Positions 22,013 through 31,773 of a stretch of DNA of 64,000 nucleotides are shown here, in pieces. The stretch spans positions 2,510,001-2,574,000 of the forward strand of contig OX291562.1 of NCBI GenBank assembly GCA_946406115.1, written 5' to 3'. A model generated the notes under the pieces. It saw only the letters and a program-made list of their open reading frames with translations, searched no databases and was not told where the DNA came from. Source of the DNA: Apoda limacodes (taxonomy: Eukaryota; Arthropoda; Insecta; Lepidoptera; Limacodidae). The translations under genes were made by a program, and so were the position numbers. The first letter of the stretch is position 1. Every line of letters begins with the position of its first letter.

Positions 22013-23316
22013 GCACATTGTTCATTGTATTCACCTGTTTAAGTGATACAGTTTCTTCAATTTATGTTCGTTTTTTTTTTTTTTTTTTTGGTTTGATAGA
22101 TAAAAGTCGGTTAGTAAGTAAGTAAGTAAGTAAGTAAGTAAACAAACAAACAAACAAACAGATAACCTAAAAATTAAATAAGTACCTGAGATATAATATA
22201 TTGCATACACATTGATCAACTACATAGTAGTTAGGTACCTATCTTTATGGTAAGGTTTGCGAAGGTCTCAGTAGATAGTTGTGCAATTTAAATTTTGCCG
22301 AACCGAAAAACAGATAGTACCTACCTACCTACCTACCTACCTACCTACATACATACATACATACATACATACATACATACACATAAATAGGTACCTACTT
22401 TACAATTTTGCCGCTCCCAACTTATGAGAATAACATAAGTAAAAAGGTAGTGAGTAACTACCTATTTACCTACCACACGCACATAAAAGATGCCCATACA
22501 CCTATGATACATAGGTCTAATTAATTTTTAACACCTTTTTTTTTTTTTTTTTTGTTGTTTTTTTTTTTTATTATTTTATTTTATTTTAAGAAGCTGTAAG
22601 TGTTTGCTTGCAGTGCGACTTGCAAGTTTCTTTTGTTACATTCGTTCGTTCTATTTTGTCGTCATGTGGAAACGTGGTTATTATACGAGTAATATTTGTA
22701 TCTATCATGTGATTTTTGTTTATATTATATAGTAGTCAATATAGTGTCATTTAAAATGATCGAAAAGGGTACAATAACGAAACTCTAATAATGCATCTGA
22801 TGGATTCCCCTATAGGTTAGGTTGCCACTCGCGACGCACTCATGTTTTACCACCTTTCCGGTGTACATCGACAACACGGCGATACGGACGCGTTGTACGT
22901 GTGAACTGCTTTCTCGTTGGACCGTCGAAACTTTAACTATTAACGAATCGTACGTAAACTATTTAATTTTTAGATATTGATGAGATATTACTAATTTTTA
23001 TCTTGACATTAGGTGAGCGTAGAATGCGACCGTCAAAACAAACCGTTCTCTACGTCGACACGCATCCGTTTGTCTAATAATTATATATTCATAATAAAGT
23101 CTAATTCATATATATAACATATCTACATTTATATACCTATTATGTTATTCGATATATGTATAATAATTTTTATAATAGATACGAGTAAGTGAAAACTTTC
23201 AACGGTTCGCAACAGAAAACGTATCTCGAGAACGGATCTCTCTTTACAGTATTGCTAAAGAAGGCGAAAAATCAAAAGTTTTTGGCGCCATCTATACGTT
23301 TTCGTACTTTAACTAA

Positions 23317-23350
<34 letters not shown>

Positions 23351-23412
23351 GTGCGTGAAGTAACAATTCAGTGAGTGAAACTTGCAGTTAATATTTACCC
23401 GAATAGAACAAA
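22013..23412. other. H4-H1 spacer, unit 3
   Basis: Same content as in unit 1 with altered microsatellite lengths. The family C target is empty (23283-23294). No gene is seen. Confidence 0.8.
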
Positions 23413-24120
23413 ATGGCAGACGCAGCAGTTGCATCCGATACACCTGCACCGGCGACGCCCGCCAAGAAACCTAAGGCTTCGGCTTCCGCAGGGGCAAAGA
23501 AACCCAAAGCTAAGCCGACTCATCCCAAGACTTCTGAAATGGTGAACAACGCTATTAAGGAACTTAAGGAGCGTAGCGGTTCTTCGCTTCAGGCGATCAA
23601 GAAATACATCGCAGCGCAGTATAAGGTCGACGCCGAAAAGCTGGCACCTTTCATCAGAAAATATTTAAAAAGCGCAGTGGAGTCCGGTGCTTTGATACAG
23701 ACTAAAGGGAAGGGTGCCTCGGGATCGTTCAAACTGGAGTCTAAGGGATCGAGCGGAAAGAAGGCCACCACCGGACCTAAAGTCGGTGGTGGAGGAAAAG
23801 CCGGGGCAGCTGCGAAAACGAAAAAGGCAACCGCCGCCGGCGGAAAGGCGAGGAAGTCGACCGCGGCCGCATCCGGTGGTTCATCGCCGTCAAAGCCAAA
23901 ATCCGCCGCCGCCACTAAAGACAAGAAAGCCGCCGCAGCCAAGAAGAAACCGGCCGCCAAGAAATCATCGGCTCCCGCGAAAGCTAAGAGTTCCGCGCCC
24001 AAAGCGAAGAAAAGTGCGAAGCCACCCACTAAGAAGCCAAAGGCGCCTAAACCTAAAAAGGCCGCAGGTACACCCAAATCGAAGCCGGCAGCAAAGAAAG
24101 CCGGAGCCTCGAAAAAGTGA
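23413..24120 (+). CDS. H1: Linker histone H1, unit 3
   Basis: Identical 235-aa protein, upstream region intact. Confidence 0.97.
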   Translation: MADAAVASDTPAPATPAKKPKASASAGAKKPKAKPTHPKTSEMVNNAIKELKERSGSSLQAIKKYIAAQYKVDAEKLAPFIRKYLKSAVESGALIQTKGKGASGSFKLESKGSSGKKATTGPKVGGGGKAGAAAKTKKATAAGGKARKSTAAASGGSSPSKPKSAAATKDKKAAAAKKKPAAKKSSAPAKAKSSAPKAKKSAKPPTKKPKAPKPKKAAGTPKSKPAAKKAGASKK

Positions 24121-24331
24121 ACCAGTGAGTGAGTGAGTGAGTGAGTGATTGTCGTAGTAGGTATATCGGTACATTGCTGCACGCTGTACAACAACGACGA
24201 CACAACAGCAGAAAATTGTTAGCGGTGTTGTGTGTGTGTGAGTTTGTGTTATACATACTTACTTACAAAAGATGAGCGAGCGACACAAGTTTTGTCTCGT
24301 GCGTTCGTTCGTCCGCCGTCTACAAACAAAA

Positions 24332-24347
24332 AGCCCTTTTCAGGGCT
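24332..24347 (+). terminator. H1 stem-loop, unit 3
   Basis: AGCCCT-TTTC-AGGGCT. Confidence 0.93.
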
Positions 24348-25200
<853 letters not shown>

Positions 25201-25296
25201 ATTGATAGTAAGTACGCACGCTGCTCTCCTATAGCGTATTCCACTTTCGTATTATTAGCGATGTGGTGATATGTGTATTAAAATAGAAAAAGAAAA

Positions 25297-25312
25297 GGCC
25301 CTTTTCAGGGCC
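25297..25312 (+). terminator. H2A stem-loop, unit 3
   Basis: GGCCCT-TTTC-AGGGCC. Confidence 0.97.
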
Positions 25313-25752
25313 GCAATTTGTATCTGGAATTTGTGAAAAACAAAACGTTTCTTTCGATTGCGTCGACGTCTCTTTTTATATAGATTCATTCATTCATTCA
25401 TTCATTCATTCATTCATACATACATACATACATACATACATACATACATACATACATACTTACTTACTTACTTACTTACTATATTTTATATACTATATTT
25501 ATATCAATTTTATTATTTAAGACATTTCCTCTATCGCTTGATGCTTGATCGCTGATGGTCGTGCCAACGGTGAACGGGATGAAGGAGGGGAAGGGGAATG
25601 ACAATAAGGATAGAAGAGCGGAGGGAAAGAGATAAAAGATATATCGTTGACACGCTATTGGTCAAACGCATATGTTGACATCGTAACGTTAACTGGCAGC
25701 GTGCAGTCTTATAAGTGAATAAAACTAAAAAAAATACCTATTACGAACTACA
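25313..25752 (+). promoter_or_regulatory. Orphaned H2B promoter, unit 3
   Basis: GA tract, inverted CCAAT and TATAAG (25710-25715), ending with TTACGAACTACA (25741-25752). E3 and E4 now lie between it and H2B, about 9.2 kb. Confidence 0.85.
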
Positions 25753-26025
25753 GACAGACAGGTTCTACAGATTCGCGCTGAGCGTCGGTCCGCGAGCACA
25801 CGTCTCGGTGTCTCCTGACTGCTCTCTATCGCTCTCTCGCTCGCTCCGAATACTTTCTCGCTCGCACTCACGTGTTTGAGCAGTATTCGCTCGGTAACGG
25901 TATCGCGTCGCGTCGCGTGCAACTACAGCTGCCCGCGCATAGTTTTTCGCCCGGTTTTGCTCTCGCCTTGGCGATCGAGCCCGCGAACGTTGTTGTTTGT
26001 TGCAGCTAGTTGCATTCTCGTTTCG

Positions 26026-26082
26026 CAGTCCTTTTCAGGACTGTCAATTCGTTCCGTCGGTGTAGTGAGTACTTTTCAGTAC
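26026..26082 (+). promoter_or_regulatory. Histone stem-loop-like hairpins in the E3 5' UTR
   Basis: CAGTCCTTTTCAGGACTG (26026-26043) and GTACT-TTTC-AGTAC (26069-26082) are identical to those of E1, although the two copies differ at many other positions. Confidence 0.6.
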
Positions 26083-26294
26083 GCTACACCCTTACTTTCA
26101 ATAGTTTTACGTCTAGGATCTCCCACGCATTGCACTACGCCCGGAGATTAGGGCTATTAGGATCACCCCACGCATCGTGCTTTGCACTTTGCATTGGGAC
26201 GCACCGGCCAGGGAACACGCCAGGCACACGCTCTCTATCCATAGCGGTTAGAGAGCTAATACTTCAAGCGTCTTCACGCATCACCTTAGAGGTG

Positions 26295-28091
26295 ATGGAG
26301 GAGGTCGAGGACAGTGGCGGGGGCTACATCAGGGAGTTTCTGGACTATATGGACCGGAAATTCCCTGAGTTGGTCCGGGGTTTTAAAGCCCAACGCTGCC
26401 TTAACCTCTCATCGCCCATGTCTCCGGAACATGTGGCTACGATTGAAGAGCCTGAGCCGCCAATGGTTATACCGTCGTCGCCTCTACCGCGCTCCACTCC
26501 CGTTCAGGCTGACTCGTCCGACGAGTCAGATGTGGCCTCCAAGACCGCCACGCCGTCGCGTTTTCGCTCGATCGAGTCTTCACCGACTAGGTCTCGCTCG
26601 CATTCACGCGTTCGCGTATCGGACTCGGAGTCCGATATGATTATCGACGCCGCCGTCGATAATCAAACCAATGACGGTTTTACCGTCGTTGGATCCGGCA
26701 AGGCCCGAGGAACAAAACGTTCCTCAGGCAAGAGGTCGCCGGTCCCGGCTCCTGGAAGCCCGACCGCCGCGAAACCTCCGCGCAAGCGCGCTGCCAGAAA
26801 CCGCGCCCCCCGTCCCGCGAGCGAGATAGGGATATCGCCGTCGGCCGCGTCCGACAAGAGTGAGACGGCATTAGCTTCCTCCTCTGTCGCCCCCGCCCCC
26901 CTGCCGTCTCAGCCCCCAGTAGGGCCGTCCGTTGCCGATAACGGACAGGCTAGGCGCAAATTACCTCCAGCGATCGTTCTACACGATAAAAAAGTGTGGA
27001 ACCACGTAGCCACATTGATGTCGGACAAGAAAATTAATTTCTTGAAAGCATCCAATATGGGCGAACTAGGGATTAAAATCCAGGTTCAGTCGTCAGATGA
27101 CCACCGTGGTCTAACCAAATTGTTACGGGATAAAAATTTCCCGTATCATACATACGCGCTTGAGGACGAGCGAGAATTACGCGTGGTAATTCGCGGCCTC
27201 CCGCATGAAATACCGGTGGCCGAAATTAAGGCCGACCTTGTTTCACAAGGTTATCCGGTTAACGCCGTCCACCGCATGATCGGCGGTCGTTCGAAAAGGC
27301 CACTAAACTTAGTTTTGGTGGTTCTAAATTTCACCACAGAAGGCAAGCGAATCTTCTCCGTAAAGGAGATTTGCAAATTGTCTGGTTTGGTTGTCGAACA
27401 ACCAAACAAAAGAACATACCCAGGGCAGTGCCATCGCTGCCAAAATTATGGTCACTCGGCCAAAAACTGCAACGGCTTTCCCCGTTGCGTTAAGTGCCTA
27501 CAGGATCATGGTGGCACAGCCCTTTGTCAGAGGAAAAGGGACGACCCCGAGCCTCCAAGTTGTGTCCTTTGCGGCATGGCGGGCCACCCTGCGAATTATC
27601 GCGGGTGCCCTAAGGCTCCCCGTTCATATGCGGCGGCGGCAAATAAGGCCCCCCCCACCCCTCTTAAGGCGAGAACGCCCGCACTTTACTCAGAGCGGCA
27701 ATATCCTTCTCTGCCAGTCACAAATAATAAGTCTGCCCCTTTGCTGCCGCAGTTTGCTGCACCAGCGCAAAAGGCAGTTCCCCGTCCCCCCGTATCTCAG
27801 TCAGGAGCCTCCCTTAAGGCGACTCCTGCCCCCCCGGCGCGGAAATTGGCCCCGTTGTCCCCGCCCGCGCCACAAACTACTAAAGCGGTACCTAGCCCGT
27901 CGCTAGCGTCCGCGGACGTTCTAGCCGACCTAAATGTGGTGCTAGAACTCCTCAATGTTATAAACATTGAGGAAATTTCGCTTTTAGCGAATAAAATACG
28001 CAATGCGTCATCGGCGACGCAACGAGTTTCGGCCGTGCTTGAGCACGCAGCCCTGCTAAGTGCTTTAGAGCACTTTGCACCAAAAAATTAA
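26295..28091 (+). CDS. E3 ORF1 protein (Jockey gag-like)
   Basis: 598 aa from MEEVEDSGGGY; no in-frame ATG exists upstream. Layout is as in E1 ORF1, with zinc knuckles at residues 379-438. The motif NDGFTVVGSGKARGTKR parallels DEGFKVVGLGTKKGKKR of family A, which shows the two families share an ORF1 ancestor. Confidence 0.93.
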   Translation: MEEVEDSGGGYIREFLDYMDRKFPELVRGFKAQRCLNLSSPMSPEHVATIEEPEPPMVIPSSPLPRSTPVQADSSDESDVASKTATPSRFRSIESSPTRSRSHSRVRVSDSESDMIIDAAVDNQTNDGFTVVGSGKARGTKRSSGKRSPVPAPGSPTAAKPPRKRAARNRAPRPASEIGISPSAASDKSETALASSSVAPAPLPSQPPVGPSVADNGQARRKLPPAIVLHDKKVWNHVATLMSDKKINFLKASNMGELGIKIQVQSSDDHRGLTKLLRDKNFPYHTYALEDERELRVVIRGLPHEIPVAEIKADLVSQGYPVNAVHRMIGGRSKRPLNLVLVVLNFTTEGKRIFSVKEICKLSGLVVEQPNKRTYPGQCHRCQNYGHSAKNCNGFPRCVKCLQDHGGTALCQRKRDDPEPPSCVLCGMAGHPANYRGCPKAPRSYAAAANKAPPTPLKARTPALYSERQYPSLPVTNNKSAPLLPQFAAPAQKAVPRPPVSQSGASLKATPAPPARKLAPLSPPAPQTTKAVPSPSLASADVLADLNVVLELLNVINIEEISLLANKIRNASSATQRVSAVLEHAALLSALEHFAPKN

Positions 28092-28104
28092 AAAATTTCT
28101 ATTG

Positions 28105-31044
28105 ATGGGGCCTTTAGTAGCCCCAAGTAGAATAAAACCGCGCTCTATATCGATTGCGTTCTGGAACGCAAACGGCCTTCAGGCAAAGCGCGATGAAATA
28201 TCAGAATTTCTCAAAACGCACGAGATCGATGTACTTTTAGTGCAAGAGACTTTTCTTAAACCAAAGCGTAGGGGTCCTAAGATCGCAAACTACGCACTGG
28301 TTAGAAATGATCGGCCCACCTGTAAGGGAGGAACGCTCATTTATTATAAAAGATCTCTGCACTGCGTACCTATCGACACTCCTCCGTTAGAAAATTTAGA
28401 AGCGTCGGTTATCCGGATAGCGATGACAGGGCACAGTCCCATAGTACTGGCCTCTGTATATTTGTCACCTACAAAGGTGATATTACAAAGCGATCTTAAA
28501 ACGCTGTTTGACTTAGGTAACGCTGTTGTATTAGCAGGCGACCTAAACTGCAAACATAAGCGATGGAATTCGCATTCAACATCGCTAAACGGCAAACGAC
28601 TAGAGGCCCTAGTCGACCCGTTAGGTTTCGATGTTATTGCGCCCATCTCTCCGACCCACTTTCCCGAAGTAGTGACACATAGACCTGACGTACTTGACAT
28701 AGCACTTCTTAAGAACGTAGCCTTAAGGCTGCATTCCATAGAGGTGTTACACGAGCTTACATCTGACCATAGGCCGGTTCTCTTACGACTAGGGTCCCCA
28801 ACCGACGGTCATCCGTCCGTTAAGGACGTGGTCGACTGGCGGAGACTAGGTGAAAACCTAGGAAAAATAGACTCGCCCCACCTAAATAGGATCCCGGACA
28901 ATATTGTCTCAGCCGACGATGTTAGTTTAGCGGTCGAAGCGCTTACTAGCCACCTCCAGTCCGCTGTAGCGGAGTGCTCTAAGCGGATTACAGTAGAGAA
29001 TAATCTCCGCTGGAATCTGCCGGAGGACGTGAGGTTGCTATTGAGAGCTAAGAACGCGGCTACTCGACGGTACGACAATTATCCGTCTGAGGTAAACAGG
29101 GCATCGCTCAGATCTTTACAACGTGCCGTAAAGACAAAAATAGCCGAAGTTAGGAACGAAAAGTGGGACAATCTCATGAAAGAGATATCGCCTTCCCACT
29201 TAGCGTACTATCAGATGGCTCGAGCGTTAAAATCCGACGTAGTGAGTACTATGCCGCCCTTAGTCGACGCAAACGCGACAATCGCATTTGACGACGACGA
29301 AAAGGCCGAATGCCTAGCCAAATCGCTAGAAAGTCAGTGTTCGCTCAGCGAACAACCCACTGACCAAGCTCACGTCGATGAAGTGGACAGGGAAGTGGAG
29401 CGGAGAGCGGCCCTTCCCCCACTTGACTCACTTCCCCCCGTAACAGTCTCTGAGGTCGAAAAGATCATCAAAGACTTACAACCCAAAAAGGCCCCGGGTG
29501 CCGATGGGATCTCAAATAGGCTTCTAAAAATCCTCCCCGCTCAGCTCCTCCTTCTATTGGTCAGCATCTTCAATGCGGCCATGGCAAATTGCATCTTTCC
29601 CGACTCTTGGAAAGAAGCTGACGTTATAGGTATCCCTAAACTGGGTAAACCTAGTAACGTAGCCACGTCATATAGACCCATTAGTCTCTTAAAGACTTTG
29701 GGGAAATTATATGAACGACTCCTCCTTTCTCGCCTGAAAGACTACGTTCAGTCTAAAGGCATTCTGATTGACGAACAGTTCGGTTTTCGAGCTAATCACT
29801 CGTGCGTCAATCAAGTGCACCGCATAACGGAGCACATCCTCCAAGGTCTCAATAGGTCCCCTAAGCCGTTCAGCACAGGAGCCCTCTTCTTCGATGTAGC
29901 GAAGGCTTTCGATAAAGTCTGGCATAACGGCTTGATTTACAAGCTGTACAATCTCGGTGTCCCAGACCGTCTCGTGCTCATCTTACGAGACTTCCTTAGG
30001 GATCGCAGTTTTCGCTATCGCGTAGAACGAAGTCATTCGTCTCCCCACCCCATAGGTGCAGGTGTCCCCCAGGGCTCCGTGCTTTCCCCTCTACTTTATT
30101 CCCTATTCACAAACGATATACCTCGTCCCTCGAACGTTAATGTGGCGCTCTTCGCGGACGATACGGCGCTCTACTGTTCTCACCGACACGTCCGTCGTAT
30201 AAGCCTGGCCCTCCAGTCTGCCGCCAACGCCTTAGGCGATTGGTTTCGGAAGTGGAGAATCGAGGTTAACCCCGAGAAAAGTGCAGCAGTGCACTTCGCC
30301 CGGGGCCGAAAATCGGTAAAGGTCACAAGGCAACTCACCCCAGTCCACCTATATGGCCAACCCATTCCGTGGGTTAAAAAGGTCAAATATTTAGGGGTCA
30401 CTTTAGACTCTCGTCTTAATTTCAGAGCCCACATTAAAAGAGTAAGAGATCGAGCAGCCTTTGTTCTCGGTCGTCTTAAGCCAATGTTAAACAAGTACAG
30501 TAAAATGTCTCTTAGAAATAAGGTGACGCTTTACAAAACTTGTATTCGGCCCATACTCACATATGCGAGCGTAGCGTTTGGTCACACCAACACTACTTCC
30601 TTGCAAGTCTTACAAAATCGCTTTATGCGAGGCGCAGTCGGCGCCCCGTACTATATGCGTAACATCGATCTCCATAGTGATTTCGAGCTTCCGACCATAA
30701 AAGCCTTCATCAAAGATGCGTCTAAACGCTACTTTGAGACGGCAGCCCTCCACCCCAATCCCCTAATTAGGCAATCTTGCAACTATGCCCCCATTAGAGG
30801 GGCCTTAGGACCGTTTAGATATCCGAGGCACGTCATAATTGACTCCGACGATGATATAGCCAGCAGGCTCAAAGCTCAAGCGCCTTCAGCGCTCGCGTCC
30901 GCGATCACAGATTATAGAAATATATACAGAATACGTCGCCGCCGGCGGCGACGGAACATTAGACAGCTTAGTTTTAACACACACACACACACTCGAGCGC
31001 GCGGGTATACTAGGTTCACTAATATACCCGGGCGCTTCGACTAG
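28105..31044 (+). CDS. E3 ORF2 protein: endonuclease and reverse transcriptase
   Basis: 979 aa from the ATG 13 nt after the ORF1 stop. The endonuclease shows FWNANGL, VQETFL, GDLNCKHKRWNS, DVLDIAL and SDHRP. The reverse transcriptase shows PKKAPGADGI, FFDVAKAFDKVWH, AGVPQGSVLSP and LFADD (Phe in place of the first Tyr, a common variant). The C-terminus is Arg-rich with an (HT) repeat and GYTRFTNIPGRF, the same ending motif as family A. It is intact and probably active. Confidence 0.96.
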   Translation: MGPLVAPSRIKPRSISIAFWNANGLQAKRDEISEFLKTHEIDVLLVQETFLKPKRRGPKIANYALVRNDRPTCKGGTLIYYKRSLHCVPIDTPPLENLEASVIRIAMTGHSPIVLASVYLSPTKVILQSDLKTLFDLGNAVVLAGDLNCKHKRWNSHSTSLNGKRLEALVDPLGFDVIAPISPTHFPEVVTHRPDVLDIALLKNVALRLHSIEVLHELTSDHRPVLLRLGSPTDGHPSVKDVVDWRRLGENLGKIDSPHLNRIPDNIVSADDVSLAVEALTSHLQSAVAECSKRITVENNLRWNLPEDVRLLLRAKNAATRRYDNYPSEVNRASLRSLQRAVKTKIAEVRNEKWDNLMKEISPSHLAYYQMARALKSDVVSTMPPLVDANATIAFDDDEKAECLAKSLESQCSLSEQPTDQAHVDEVDREVERRAALPPLDSLPPVTVSEVEKIIKDLQPKKAPGADGISNRLLKILPAQLLLLLVSIFNAAMANCIFPDSWKEADVIGIPKLGKPSNVATSYRPISLLKTLGKLYERLLLSRLKDYVQSKGILIDEQFGFRANHSCVNQVHRITEHILQGLNRSPKPFSTGALFFDVAKAFDKVWHNGLIYKLYNLGVPDRLVLILRDFLRDRSFRYRVERSHSSPHPIGAGVPQGSVLSPLLYSLFTNDIPRPSNVNVALFADDTALYCSHRHVRRISLALQSAANALGDWFRKWRIEVNPEKSAAVHFARGRKSVKVTRQLTPVHLYGQPIPWVKKVKYLGVTLDSRLNFRAHIKRVRDRAAFVLGRLKPMLNKYSKMSLRNKVTLYKTCIRPILTYASVAFGHTNTTSLQVLQNRFMRGAVGAPYYMRNIDLHSDFELPTIKAFIKDASKRYFETAALHPNPLIRQSCNYAPIRGALGPFRYPRHVIIDSDDDIASRLKAQAPSALASAITDYRNIYRIRRRRRRRNIRQLSFNTHTHTRARGYTRFTNIPGRFD

Positions 31045-31339
31045 TTAGATTTAAATAATAATAGGCGAGTGCTGAAGAGTTTCTTGCCGTTTCTTCTCTT
31101 CAGAACGCCTTTGCTATTTTCCGAAACGGCGGTAAAATTTAGTTAGATACAAATTTTAGTTTCTAAGAGCGGTTGCCCAAGCCGAGGTTCGTGTCTAGGA
31201 CACCCTTGCGCAAACCGCCCCAACTTTTCGCTGAAGAGTGCAAGCAGCACCGCAGCAAAAGTTAGTCCGCGTGTAGTTGTAAAGGCCATCTGCGGCCAAC
31301 AACAGTAGCCAGTAGTTAGAAAAAAAAAAAAAAAAAAAA
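31045..31339 (+). other. E3 3' UTR and poly(A)
   Basis: It contains a GCTGAAGAG/CTCTTCAG hairpin around GTTTCTTGCC (GTTTCTT at 31079-31085), a few hundred nt of unique sequence and 20 A. Confidence 0.75.
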
Positions 31340-31352
31340 TTACGAACTACAA

Positions 31353-31760
31353 CTTTACTCAGAGCGGCAATATCCTTCTCTGCCAGTCACAAATAATAAG
31401 TCTGCCCCTTTGCTGCCGCAGTTTGCTGCACCAGCGCAAAAGGCAGTTCCCCGTCCCCCCGTATCTCAGTCAGGAGCCTCCCTTAAGGCGACTCCTGCCC
31501 CCCCGGCGCGGAAATTGGCCCCGTTGTCCCCGCCCGCGCCACAAACTACTAAAGCGGTACCTAGCCCGTCGCTAGCGTCCGCGGACGTTCTAGCCGACCT
31601 AAATGTGGTGCTAGAACTCCTCAATGTTATAAACATTGAGGAAATTTCGCTTTTAGCGAATAAAATACGCAATGCGTCATCGGCGACGCAACGAGTTTCG
31701 GCCGTGCTTGAGCACGCAGCCCTGCTAAGTGCTTTAGAGCACTTTGCACCAAAAAATTAA
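31353..31760 (+). pseudogene. E4 ORF1 C-terminal remnant
   Basis: The last 135 residues of ORF1 in frame to the normal stop; the zinc knuckles are missing through 5' truncation. Confidence 0.9.
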
Positions 31761-31773
31761 AAAATTTCTATTG

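Larger units (their letters stand above)
25753..31339 (+). mobile_element. E3: full-length family B LINE at the H2B start
   Basis: This 5.59-kb Jockey-clade element has intact ORF1 and ORF2 and a 20-nt poly(A), flanked by TTACGAACTACA (25741-25752 and 31340-31351). Eighteen nt of filler resembling the target (repeats of ACAG and CTACAG) precede ATTCGCGCTGAGCG (25771 on). It has the same target and TSD as E1, so the two are independent hits on one nucleotide position. Confidence 0.96.

Noticed and set aside
26010..26294. Extension of E3 ORF1 upstream of MEEVED
   Set aside because: The frame is open but starts only with TTG; the first ATG is at 26295 and the equivalent region of E1 also lacks an ATG.
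28075..28104. Extension of E3 ORF2 overlapping the ORF1 stop
   Set aside because: It would need a TTG start; an ATG is present at 28105, just after the ORF1 stop.
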